From Paralithodes platypus (lineage: Eukaryota; Arthropoda; Malacostraca; Decapoda; Lithodidae), in assembly GCA_032716605.1 (NCBI GenBank), contig CM064517.1, positions 19,388,742 to 19,452,741 on the forward strand: 64,000 nucleotides of DNA, read 5' to 3'. Every line of letters starts with the position of its first letter. Position 1 is the stretch's first letter. Positions 22,801 through 35,588 of this stretch are shown one piece after another. The position numbers were made by a program, and so were the translations under genes. The notes below the pieces were generated by a model. The model ran no database searches and had not been told where the DNA came from. It saw only the letters and a list, made by a program, of their open reading frames with translations.

Positions 22801-25800
22801 TTTTTCGGCCAAAACCCCCGGGTTTCGGGGAATATATATGGAATACATAGCCGGGGCTAGAGGGTTAAGGGGGTGATCTGCTTTTTGTTATTTCTGTCCT
22901 TTTCTCTCTTTCTCTGGCTTGTATCCATTCGGCCCCATTCAGCCAACTATTTTAAGACGTTTATCCCCATCTAGGTGTCGATTTCTTCCTGGCGAGCGAT
23001 AGTGAGCCAGCATTATGCGTATAGGTTTTGTGTTTCATTGATTTAAGCAATTCGTGTTTGTTTTTTTGGTTTGGTTTTGGTTTTCGAGCGCCAGTGAATT
23101 CTGCGGAAAAATTGGCGCTTGTGAGAAATAAGTAACATGCTTATTATTATTATTATTAGTAGTAGTATTATTATATGAAGAAATCCAGCTCCGCCGGAGA
23201 CATTTTTCTATCGAAAAATTTACAAATTTAGCCTGCTGTCAAACAAAAATTAAAAATGTCCTGGCTCACTACCGCTCACCAGTAAAAAATTGACACCTGG
23301 ATGGGGATAAACGTCTTAAAACAGTAGGCTGAATGGGGCCAAATGGATACAAGCCAGAGAAAGATAGAAAAGGACAGAACAAAAACAGGTCACCCCCTTA
23401 ACCCCTCAGACCCGGCTATGTATTACATACCGAATCCCGGGGGTTTTGGCCGAAAAACGTCTACGCCTAGGCTACCGTATCTTTGTTATTTTGACTGCTT
23501 CCGCATCCCCAAGCGTAGCTGTGTTTCGTACCTGTAGAATGGCGTTGAGTAGAGCTCTCTAAGTCAACTGGTTCAGTTGTGATGACGATTTCCGTGGAGA
23601 TAACTTTGTGGCGATATCAGCCACTTTACACTACTTTTCACTACTTAACAATAACATACAGGCACACACGAACAAGGACGCCTCTCCTTCTTGTGGTCGG
23701 AGATGCGCGGCGTCGGTCCAACCGGCTGTTGTTTACATGCGTCGGACGGAAGCCTCGCACACCAAGCTTACAGGCTTTCAAGCTGCCGGTGCCTCAGAGC
23801 CCTTCCGGGTTCCGCAGGGTGTTTTTTATGGATGCCTCAGAGCCCAACTGGGTCTGAGGGGTTAAGGGGACTGTACACCCCCCCCCCCCCCTCCCCGTCC
23901 AAAATTTCTTGATTTTTTATTTATTTTTTTTTCTAAAATGCTTCTTTCAACATAGGAGAATAGCATAGGAGTACAACCATATGACATCCCCCCTCCCCCC
24001 CTCCAGACACACACAACCAAAATGTCATGATTTTTTTGGGGGGGGGGTCTAAAAGGCTTCTTTCAACAATGGAGAATAACATAAGAAGGCATAAACACCT
24101 ACAGTATATGACATCACTATGACATCAATATCCCCCCCACAAAAAACAAAAAAAAAACACTGACATACACCTATTATACGTATTATAAGAGGTTACATAT
24201 AGAAAAACCCTAGTTTACCCTAAATTACTGGCTAGTTTAAGTTTTCTTCTGAAACCTATATCATAAAACTTAGTTTTTATGAGTAACTTAGCCATTTTTT
24301 CATGACACACCACCAAATAATTGAGATGTTATATACAGTATACAGTAAACTTCCGTTAATCCGAAGGGCAGCGGACCGGCCCTCGTTCGGATTAGTGGAT
24401 TCTTCGGATTATCGGACTTTACCCCTATGAACCTGTGTATTAATGGCCTGACGAAAACATTGAGGCATTAGGCCACCCAAATGACACACACACATATCAT
24501 ATGTTCATGAAATCACTTCAAAAGTTTACCATTGTCATTGTAGCCTATTACCTACTTCAAAACATTCAGATTAATGGTCAAAGGAATCTGCTGATATAAA
24601 CGTAAACACCATATGTCCGCATCGTCTACTAGCGAGTTTGTCTTGCTCTTGAAGATCAGATCAGGTGTGGTTCGGGAAGTAATGCCTTAACAACGGCACT
24701 TCCCTGAGAGGTTCTTGTAATTTTCCTTTTGTGACGTGCTCTGTTATATTATATTGTATTGAAAGCACCCTTGTCTTGTTGTCTTGAAAGCACCCTTGGG
24801 ACGCTCCAATCACTGAACTATAAATAGTAGCGTATCGGAACGTCCAAAGGTGCGTTTTCAAGCTCAAGACTGAATGCGCTTGCAGAAAATGCGGTGCAAG
24901 CCAGTAGCGCATTGGAGCATCCCAAGAATGCATTCAAGAGCCAAACAAACGCTCTAGCAGACGATGTGGTGTTTACGTTTATATCAGTAGCTTCCTTTGA
25001 TCATTAATCTGAATGTTTTGAAGTAGGTAATAGGCTACAATGACAATGGTAAACTTTTAAAGTGAATTCATGAGCATATGATATGTGTGTGCTCCATTAT
25101 GTGTCATTTGAGTGGACTAATGCCTCAAAAAAGGGACTTTGGGACTTCTTGAAATTCGGACCATCGGGTGAATTCGGATTTGGCCTCATATTGAAAAATT
25201 CGGACTATTGGGAGATTCGAATCATCGGTCGTCGGATTAAAGGACTTTTACTGTATTTTACTTTCGTCTGCGATTTCCTACAATCATATATTGGCAACTT
25301 CCATTGTATTGTATTGGAGCTGCTTGTAAACGCTCATGTTAACACATATTGGTTGTGCCTTCATCGTGTAATTTTGTTTTTTTCGATAAAGTGAAAAACT
25401 TTAGTAGGATATCAGGGGTAATTTTGTTAGAACAAAATCACGATTTTCGAGACGTCGCACACGACATACATTTTATGACCTCGATATCTCAGGTTGTATT
25501 GAAAATTTTAAGAAAAACTAAATTACACGCTCTTCGCATGGTATTCGAGTATTTACATGTAACAGCAGGTGTCTCTAGGACAAATAAGACCGCAAGAAGT
25601 TGTGACATCATCATGATGTACCACATTCTCATGCTCTCACTGTAACGGGAAGAAATTGTACTTCCCTTTTTGATGTGTAACAGGGAAGAATTGTTACGTT
25701 CCCTTTGTAGGGTTGACATACCTGTAAGACTTTTTCCCCTTCATTCATTCCTCACTAGGTTAGGGTGAATGTATCAATTACTTGGGTTAAGTAGGGTCTA

Positions 25801-28800
25801 TTTATTGTACAGGGTGAATTAACCTATGTCAGGAGGAGAATAATTGCTGGAATGTATTGTAATTGAATTTAAAATTGGCGCCAATAGCTGCCATCTTGTG
25901 ACCTGTGACATATTTTCCTGTTTCCTTGTAGAATTTTCCAATATTTCCCAAGTCCCTCAGAATTACTTTAACACTGTAGTTTATTCCCTCAGAACCCTTG
26001 CTTATAACTTTAAAGTCTTTCCTCCTTGAAAATGTAGAGTTGTTGTTGTTGTTGTTGTTGTTCCCTAAGCTGCCTGGCCGAACAGCCCCGAGTCCTTAAC
26101 CCTCTCACCACGGAAGGGTTCTTGAACGCCCATAAAAGAGCATATAACAGGTACCCGGAAGGGCTCTTGAACGCCCAGTGGTTGAAAGCCTGTGAGCTTC
26201 GTGTGCGAGGCGTCGGTCCGACGCATGTAAACAACAGCCGGCTGGACCGACGCCCCGCATCTCCGGCCACAAGAAGGAGAGCGTCGCTTGTTTGTGTGTG
26301 CCTGTATGTTGTTGTTAAGTATCGAAAAGTAGTGTAAAGTGGCTGTTTTGGCCATAAAGTTATCTCCAATGAAATCATCATCACAGCTCAACCAGTTGAC
26401 TTAGAGAGCTCTACTTAATGCCATTCTACAGGTAAATAACACAGCTACGCTTGGGGATGCGCGGGAATGCGGGAAGCAGTCTGATTAACAAATATACGGT
26501 AGCCTAGCCTAGACGTTTTTTGGCCAAAACACCCGGGTTTCGAGGAATATATATATAATACATAGCCGGGGCTGGAGGGTTAAGGAAGGAAATGGCCACG
26601 GTCGGGCTCTCCCACAGAGCTCTCAAATAGTGTAAATTGTGTTGTTGGCGTAAGTGGTTGTGTGAAATGCAGTCTTCTATGATGTGTTTTATGGTATGGG
26701 GTGCTGTGTTACAACCCGGGCAGGTGTCGACGACGGAGTCATCCAGTCTATTCTGATAGCTCAGAAGAGCTGGATGGTGTCCGCATCTCAGCCTGGCCAG
26801 GTGGACTCTGTCCTCGCGAGGAAGGGAGGATTCAGAAGGATGGATTTCGGGAGGTCGTGCTTGCAGCTGCGTGTTGTCTATGAGTGAGTGGATGGAACGG
26901 CTAGTGATATGAGTATGGATGTGCTTCCGGAAGTTGGTTTGGGGTGGGCAGGGAGGGAGAGAAGACAGTATTTGTGTGTGATAGCGTGTGCTGGGTGTTG
27001 TTTTGATATTTCTTGGTGTCTGTGGGTGTATTGCCATGTAGTGTAGTGGGTGGTGTTGATTCGTGGAGGCTGCTGCCAGGAATTGAGTGCCTCTCATGTC
27101 TAGATGATCTTTGACTTTTAGGACTTTGGTTTCTTGATGTAGGTGATCTGTGGGTGTAGTAGCTGTGCATCCTGTGATGATTTTAAGGGCTTTATTTTGA
27201 ATAGTCTGTAAGGACTTATGTGTTTCAGCTAGGTTAGAAGCCCAGGCCGGGCTTGCGTATTCCATAACTGATCTTATGTATTGTTTGTAGACTGTGGTGG
27301 TGGTTTCTTTGTTGTGTCCAAATTTCGTGTGGGCAAGTGATCTGAGGGCGTTAAGTCTGGGTGTCGGTTTCTTTTTCGTGTTTGTGGTGTGCTGTTTGAA
27401 TGTCATTTGGGTGTCGTATGTTACTCCTAGGATTTTGGGTGTGTGTGTGTGTGTTAGGGGTGTGTTGTTTATGTTGAGTCCCGGGACGTAATCGTGCTCT
27501 CCTGTCCAGCTTGTGAGGAGGGTTGCAGTGGATTTAGCTGGGGCTAAATTGAGTCTGTTTGTAGTGCACCATTTATGTAATGTGTCGAGATAGTCTTGAA
27601 GGAGTCTTGTTGCTGTATTTACCTATTTGTAATATACAGGAGTTGAGCTATTTAGGCTCGTATTGTCCCGCTTCCGAGTTACAATTATCTAACTTTGCCT
27701 TAAATATATGAATGTTTTTGGCACACACCACTTCCTCTTCCAACTGATTCCATATACTTATACTTCTGTAAGGGAAACTATACTTTCTCACATCTCCTTT
27801 ACATCTTCCTTTCATTAGTTTATATCTATGCCCCCTAGTTCTACCATTATCTTTCACAATATAACCCTTCTTATCCACCTTTTCGAGTCCTCTCACACAT
27901 TTGTACATCATAATCATATCGCCTCTCTCCCTCCTATCCATTAGAGATGGTAAATCTAATTTCTTTAATCTCTCCTCATATGGTAATTCTCTCAGTTCTG
28001 GTATCATCCTAGTTGCAGCTCTCTGAACCTTCTCCAGCTTCTTTATATGCTTTTTTAGATGTGGTGCCCACACCACTGCCGCATACTCGTCTTGGTCTCA
28101 CCAATGTTTTTATTATTTTCTCCAGCATCTCCTCATTTATATAGTTAAAGGCTATTTTTATTCTGTTTAGCAGTCCATATGTTTCTCCCACTATCTTATT
28201 AATATGATTCTCAGGTGAAAGATCACCCCAAACAGTTATCCCTAAGTCCTTTTCTTTCTCTGATGGGTTAATAGTGTTTTCTCCTAACTTATATTCCGTA
28301 TGAGGCCTTCTTTTACTTACTCCCATTTCCACTACATGACATTTATTTGTGTTGAATTCCATTTTCCACTTCTTGCTCCATTGATCTATCCTATCCAAAT
28401 CCCTCTGTAATTCCCTACCACTGTTTTCATCTTCTATACGCTTCATGATCTTGGCATCATCTGCAAACATATTCATATATGCATTTATATCCTTTGGCAT
28501 GTCGTTAATGTATATTAGAAACATTATGGGAGCCAGCACCGCTCCCTGCGGAACTCCACTTGTGACATCTTTCCACGTAGAAAATTTATCTGATAGTAGT
28601 CCTCATCTGTCTCCCTGAAAGATAGTCCTCCATCCAATTTAACAAACTACCCTGAATCCCTCCATACTCTTTTAATTTCCACTTCAGCCTGCTATGCGAT
28701 ACTCTGTCAAAAGCTTTCTTCATGTCAATATATACGCAGTCCACCCATCCATCTCTCTCTTGTAATATGTGAACCACTCTGTCATAAAAACTGAGTAGAT

Positions 28801-31800
28801 TTGTAACACATGAGGTACCCTCCCTGAATCCAAATTGCCTGTTAGATAGTAGATTATTCTTTTCAAGTAAATCATCCATCTTTTCTTAAATATTTTCTCA
28901 CAGATATACACACTATACTAGTAAGTGACACAGGTTGATAATTTAATGGATGTTCCCTGTTCCCACCTTTATAAATCGGTACAATGTTGGCTCTCTTCCA
29001 GTCCATTGGTAATTTTCCCACTTCCAGAGAGTATTTCATTATCTCATATAAGGGTTTCACTAGTTCGTCAGCACATTCTTTCAAAATCCATCCCGCTACA
29101 TTGTCAGGTCCCACTGCTTTTTTCACATCTAGTCCTTTCATTATTTCTACTAGCTCCTCTGGGAGAAAATTAATCTCTCCCAGTTTATCACCAATTTCAC
29201 CTACCGGTACTTCTTCAAAGTTATCATCTTTAGTATATACTGAGTGTAGTGTATTGTTCATAATTTCACACATATTCTGGTCGTCATCATAAGTGGTCCC
29301 TTCAACCTTCAACCTCACTATTCTATCCCTTACCTTCATTTTACTATTTATAAACCTATAGAACAGCTTAGGATCACTCTCACATTTTTTCACAATGTTC
29401 TTCTCATATTCTCTGGCTTCTTGTCTCCTGATTGTAGCATATACATTTCTTAATCTCTTATATCTGTTCCAAGTTTCTCTATTACACCTTTTTCTAGCTG
29501 CCTTCCACGCTTGGTCTCTCTTTTCCTTGGCTTTCCTACATTTTTCATTAAACCAATCCTTTTCCTTCGCTGACCATTACCTTGTTTAGGGACATATTTA
29601 TTAACTCCTTCATATATTATTTTAAATACTCCATACTTCTCGTCTACACTATTTCTCTGATGTATTTCACTCCAGTCAACATCTCTAAAGTATTGTCTCA
29701 GTGATTGGTAGTCTCCTTTTGCATAGTCAAACCTAGTTTCCTTGTGCTCCTCCCTCTCCTCCATATTGGAATAACCCAATAGGATTTCTATGTCCATTAC
29801 AACGTGATCGCTCTTGCCTAAAGGTGGTAAGTATTTTATATCAGAAATTACATCTGGGTCTCTAGTAAACATTAGGTCCAATCTGGATGCTTCATCATTT
29901 CCCCTTCTTCTTGTATTTTCCTTTATATTTTGCACCAATAAATTTTCTGTTACCATATCCAGTAGCCTATACCCCCACGAGTTCACGTTGCTACCAGCTT
30001 CTCTCTGCTCCCAATCCACCTCTTTACAGTTGAAGTCCCCTACTATAATTAATTCATTGGTTCTACGAGTTAATTTTTCAATACAAATAATCATCTCATC
30101 TTTGATAAATTTGTATTCCTCCTCTTCCCAAGCCCCTGTGTAGGGCGGCATGTAGGCCACTACAATATCCGCCTTTTGATTGTCATCATCTGTCAATTCT
30201 ACTGCTAATATTTCCGCTTTACTATTATTCAGATCAATCATTCTTGTTTTCAATGTATTATGTGTAAGAATTAGCACCCCTCCCCCCATCTTGTCTTCTC
30301 TATCCCTTCTCCAGATATTATAGTTGTTCCATCCCATTCCCTCCAAACTTATCCCTTTATTTAGTTTAGTTTCACATAGACACAATATTAAGGGCTCTTC
30401 CTGTCTGATGTAATCATTTATTTCTAATTTCTTTGATAGCAGCCCATCCACATTGCTATAGACCATCTTGCACCTTTGCTTTTACCATTTTGATTGATAT
30501 TCCCTGTCTTTATCCTTACCCTGTGTCTGGGTTTTGGTGCGTGCTTGTGAGTGTTATGTCGTCTGCGTAGGAGGCTATGGTTATTTGGGGTGAATTTGGT
30601 GTATTTATATCATGCATGTACAGATTGAAGAGTGCGGGCGACAGGACGGATCCTTGCGGGACTCAGTTTGGGAAATTTCTAATGCTAGATGACTGACCGG
30701 CAAAAGATACGTGTGCACATCTGCCTGCTAAGAAGTTGGCCAGCCATCTTTTTGTGTTGTTGTGCATGTTTGTGTTGTAGATTTTGTTTGTTAGGTTGTG
30801 GCGGGGGATGGCATCGAAGGCTTTACTAATGTCAAGTGTGGCAAGTACTGATCTGTGTGGTGGTCTAGCTGAGTTGATGCCGTCAAAAGCTCTTTGTGTA
30901 AGGTCTGTAAGAAGAGTGTTTGTGGAGTGCAATGGCCTGAAGCCATGTTGTGTTGGAGAAAGGGGTAAGTCAGGTGTCATCAGTTGTAGTACAAGGCGCT
31001 CTATGACTTTGGAGGGGGTGCAAAGGAGTGTGATAGGGCGGTGTGAGGAGGGTAGCGTGGGGTCTTTGTTAGGTTTGGGGAATGCGATGATGATACCATG
31101 CTTCCAGATGTCTGGTATTGTGTTGTGTGAGTAGCTGTAGTTTGATATGTTAGTGAGTGCTTGTATGCCTTGTGGTCCCAGGTGTCTGAGGTGAATGTTG
31201 CTTATGTTGTCTAGGCCACAGGCGGGTGAGAGCTTGAGATTGTTGATGATATGCTTTGTCTGGTTGTTGGTGAAGGGTGTATAGTCAGGGTCTGTGGGGA
31301 ATTGTCCTTTGCGTCGGATGACACGTCGGTCGTCTTTGTGGGGATTTAGGTGACTGACATGAGAGAAGTGATTGATGAGAGTGTTTGCTTGTTGTTTACG
31401 TGAAGGAGTAGAGTCTGTTGTTGTGATTGCAGCATGTGATTGTGTTGTGTTGCTGTTGGAAAGTGTGATGCTGTTTAGTGTTTTGTAGAGTTTTTTGGGG
31501 TTTGTTTTGTGATCGAGTGTTTGTAGGAAGTTATTCCAATTTAGTGTTTGTTGTTCTTGTATTTTGTTGTTAATCTGGATGTTGAGTGCTTGAATTTGTT
31601 GATTGATGTCTTGTGTGTGGGGTGCTGGGGAGTGTTTCAGTGTGTCGCGTTGTATGAGGTTTTGAATTTCTGGTGAGAAGTTGGGGTTGTGTTTTTTTAT
31701 GTTACCTCTTGGAATGTGTTTCTTGTCGGCGTTTTGGATAGTCGTGTTGAATGTGTGTACAACATTGTTGATGTTAGTGATGGGTGTACTGTTTAAGGTT

Positions 31801-34800
31801 TCAAAGTGTTGTTCTGTCTCATTTGTGAAAGCTTCCCAGTTAGCTCTTTTATAGTTAGTGTAAGTGTGTCTGTGGCTAGCTGGGGTGAGTCTTGTTTTGG
31901 TGGTGATAATGATCGGGAGGTGGTCTGAGCCTAAGGTTCTGACCACCCTCCAGGATGTTGTGGGGGCAAGTTCGGGGGAGCAAAAGGTGATATCAGGAGA
32001 TGATGGGGTGTAGAGGGCTTGGTGGGGAGTATGGGTATGCTGCTGAATGTTATTAAGGATATATAGGTTGTCTGTTTGGTGTTGTAAGACCAGCCCTCTG
32101 TCTGTGTCGGGGTTGTCAACAAACCAGGCCGATGTCTTTGCATTGAAATCACCACCCAGGATGATGTGTGGGGTGTTTGTGATGTGTTGTATTTGTGGTC
32201 TGTAATCGTTTGGTACTGTAGGGGATGTTTGGGGAGGGATGTATGTGTTTATAATAGTAATGTTGGAGCTATTGCCAGTGCGTATTTTAATTGATTGAAT
32301 TTCTGTTGTGTTATCGTTTGGGGGGAGGAGGGATTTTGTATGTGCACTGGTGTCTATATATGTTATATCTTTGTGTACCAGGGTGATGAGTCCACCGCCA
32401 ATGCCGACGGCCCGGTCTTGTCGTATGGTGGTGAAATTGTGAAATGTAGGTGTTTTTTGTGTTGTACGGAGTTTTGTTTCTTGTAAGATGGCAATGTGTA
32501 TGTTGTGTTGTTTGATGAAGTGTGTGAGTTCGTGTTTCTTTGTGTTGATGCCATCTATGTTTAGTTGAAGGATGTTAATGTTGTGTGTGCGGTGTATGTA
32601 GAGTAAATGCATCCTGGTAACAATAAATTGTTAAAAATGCCAAGGGTACGCTCTCCTATCTTTTCCCGCGAAAATACGTGCCCTGTTCCCCCTCCAGAGG
32701 CCTTGCTCCTGCCACTTCCGTCAGAGCTCCTCGAGGAAAGGGTAGTCAGTCTCTTTCCCCGGGCTATTTCTCTCCCTCGACTGAGGTTAGTAAACCCTTA
32801 GCTTTTAATTATCAGGAGTAACAGTTTATTGATAGGATATTCATGGTTAGGTTGTGTGAGCCTAAAGTAAAGTGTTGATTTCCGTTTATTTCAATGAATT
32901 AGTATTGGAGGATTGGACAAGAGTGCCTTCTCCATGGTGGTATTTCTCAAGTTTCCTGACCAAATATGGTTTAACTGCTGTTTTTTCGGCATTTGATTGG
33001 TGTAACGCCTTAGCTGTGAATACTATTGATTTAGGTCTTTTAAATGTTTGCCGATGGGCTTGGATTTAATTAGTTTAACAAGGTTGGCTGGGGTCAGCAA
33101 CTTTAGGCCTACGCACGGCTATTTTGTGAGTATCCCGAATTGTGGTGATGTGACCTACCCAGGGTAATCCTTCTTGGAAATATGAATGTAGCCTATTAAA
33201 CGGTCCTTAATTAAAGTAAACAGACATCTGAATGTCTGGGGTAACCAAAAGCTTTTAATTAGGAAGTATTTGAATTGGGATTAATTTAGTCCCCCATATA
33301 AGATGTGTTGCGTTCGAACCTTTGTTTACAAATGTCAAATGCCCACAAATTCGAGAATACTCTGTATTTAGTAAGTTTAAACGTACAGTTGCCTTCCATG
33401 TTTAACGATATTATGAAGATAATATGTATGACCAAGTTTGTAAGGGTAGGCAGAGTCATTTTCGGAGTTGTACCAGAAAATGGTAGCCTTAGCCTAGCCT
33501 AATTTCTTGTCAGAATCTCATAATCTTCTTCAGTGACTAAATTTGGGAAAATAGGTTAGCAATCCCTAACCTGAGGATAGGAAATGCTTATTTGTTCATT
33601 AAATGTTAAATGTCACTGTCAAAGATCTGTCTTATGTTTTATGTGTAGGCCTATTAGCCTAATATTTGGTTGTATTGGTCACTTAATCTGTTATATTGAC
33701 TTTGTTTGTGTTAATGTCTCTGTAGAATACAAGTTAGCCTTATGTCATGTGGTATAATTGTTAAACCTCAGAAAATATTTGTGAACTTAAATTGTTCATT
33801 GGCCAATTATATTTCCTTGGGACCATTTCTTATATGACATGTTCTTTGCTATCTTTGTATTTTATACCTTGTTGTGTATTTTTGGCGGTCATTGTATGAC
33901 CTGATTAGGGAAAATTTATGACCTTATCGACTGGAAATTAGTTTCTGTACCATAAAATTTCAGGGTTTCCATCCGGGACCAGAGCCAACGGCTGGGAGGA
34001 AGGACGTGGTGAGGCCCGTCAAGATGTAGACCTAGAGAGGAGACTGCGGCTCGGCCGAGGGACGGTACCAGGATGGTCGGAGAGGAGAATTTCTCCGAGG
34101 TCTTGACATCCGTTACCCTTAGGTCGGGGCCATGGGTACGGTACTGGAGGTCGGAGGCAGGAAGTGGGCTTTTGGTTGGGAAAACCGGTGACAGAAAAAT
34201 GTAAGGAGTCCTGGTAGGTTAAGTAGTAATAATAATAATAAAAATAAGCATGTTACTTACTTCTCACAAGCGCCAATTTTTCCGCAGAATTCACTGGCAC
34301 TCGAAAACAAAAAAAACACAAATCACTTAAATCAATGCAACACAAAACCTATGTGCATCACCCAGCCACCAGCAGCGGCAAATAGCTTACACCCTATAGC
34401 CCTCCATGATGACACCCCTCTCGAGATCGTAGCTTCTTACAAAGAGAAAAGTCTTAAGTTGTCTCTTGAAGCACTCAACAGAACTTAGTTGTCTCATGGT
34501 CAGTGGCAGTCTGTTATATAACCTTGGAGCCATGTAAGAGAATGATCTCTCAAAGAAAGATGACTGCCGGAAAGCCCATGCCTCATCAAGACGCAGGGGG
34601 TCATCGTGACCAAAAGGTCCACTCCCTCCCCCTTGACCTTGAAGGTATCGTGTGTGTTTCCCCACAGTACAGTAGAGCCATCAGGAAGTACCAGGGTCAT
34701 GTACAGGGTACCGCAATGGAGTGGCTTCGGTCACCCAGGCTTTATTGTGGTAAGCAGGGAGGGTTCTGTGGGGGCGCTCGGTTATGGCCTTGGCTTTGCT

Positions 34801-35550
34801 CGGGGCCTTGGGGCTGTTCGGCCAGGCAGATTGGGGAACAACAACAACAACAACCAGGGTCATGTGTTCATTATGACGTACCGTATATGTAATTTTTGAT
34901 GTCCAGTTATGAGTTCTATTGTCTAAGTCTGCTAGCGAGTATGATACAGTACCGGGTATGTTGGTACAATAATTATGACAAGGATGTTGGGTAGTATGGT
35001 ATCAGAGTTGTCAATGGGTACTGTACTGCAGTGATTCCCTTCCTGGAGTATGTATACTTTTTGTGCCCATGTTATCTGTTTTATATTTCAATAGTGAACC
35101 AAGGTAATTACAAATATTGTGTTTCTCTTGACCATTTGGTAGTAAATCTGTAGTAATTTTATAGAATAATCGTAGTACTGGATTTATTCATTGGATTGAA
35201 ACTCTAAGTTTACTTTGACTAATTAGTATATGAAGGAACAATTAAATTCTGAACAATAGACTTTGTGAATTTGAAGAATCGAAGTAAGTACCGGTAAAGA
35301 ACTATATAATAAGGAATAACATATAAAAAGGGTATGGTAGGGAAAAGTTGAGAAGCAATAAATAGAATGACCATACTAATAAGGTTTATATGAAGAAAGG
35401 TAAGTAGATAAGGGGAGGAGGTGGATATTGAAGAGGTAAAGTAGTACAGTATCAGGTTAAAAAAAACACGGAGGGCCCCTCCTCCCCCCCTTACACCACA
35501 AAGTCGGCATTCATAATTTGATTATACCCTGAAAGTTTCGAGGTGAAATA

Positions 35551-35588
<38 letters not shown>

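Larger units (their letters stand above)
27616..30520 (-). mobile_element. LINE-H, CR1-like, inserted in 2A-LINE copy 2
   Basis: On minus: endonuclease (30466-29450), RT in pieces (29393-28586), motif C and thumb (28539-28009), C-terminus (28076-27648: RSISIWNQLEEEVVCAKNIH). It has several frameshifts. The left and right junctions with 2A-LINE share only ~4 bp (ACAG), as expected for CR1-type insertion without long duplications. The 3' end lies near 27616. Confidence 0.82.
26040..32593 (-). mobile_element. 2A-LINE copy 2, interrupted by a TTAA element and by LINE-H
   Basis: 8-bp target-site duplication ATGTAGAG at 26032-26039 and 32594-32601. On minus it runs endonuclease-RT (32593-30521), a gap filled by LINE-H, RT C-terminus (27615-26584), a gap filled by a Y element, and 3' end plus (CAA)n (26095-26040). 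It is 5'-truncated just upstream of the endonuclease, so the 2A motif and PHD region are missing. Native length about 3.2 kb. Confidence 0.9.
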
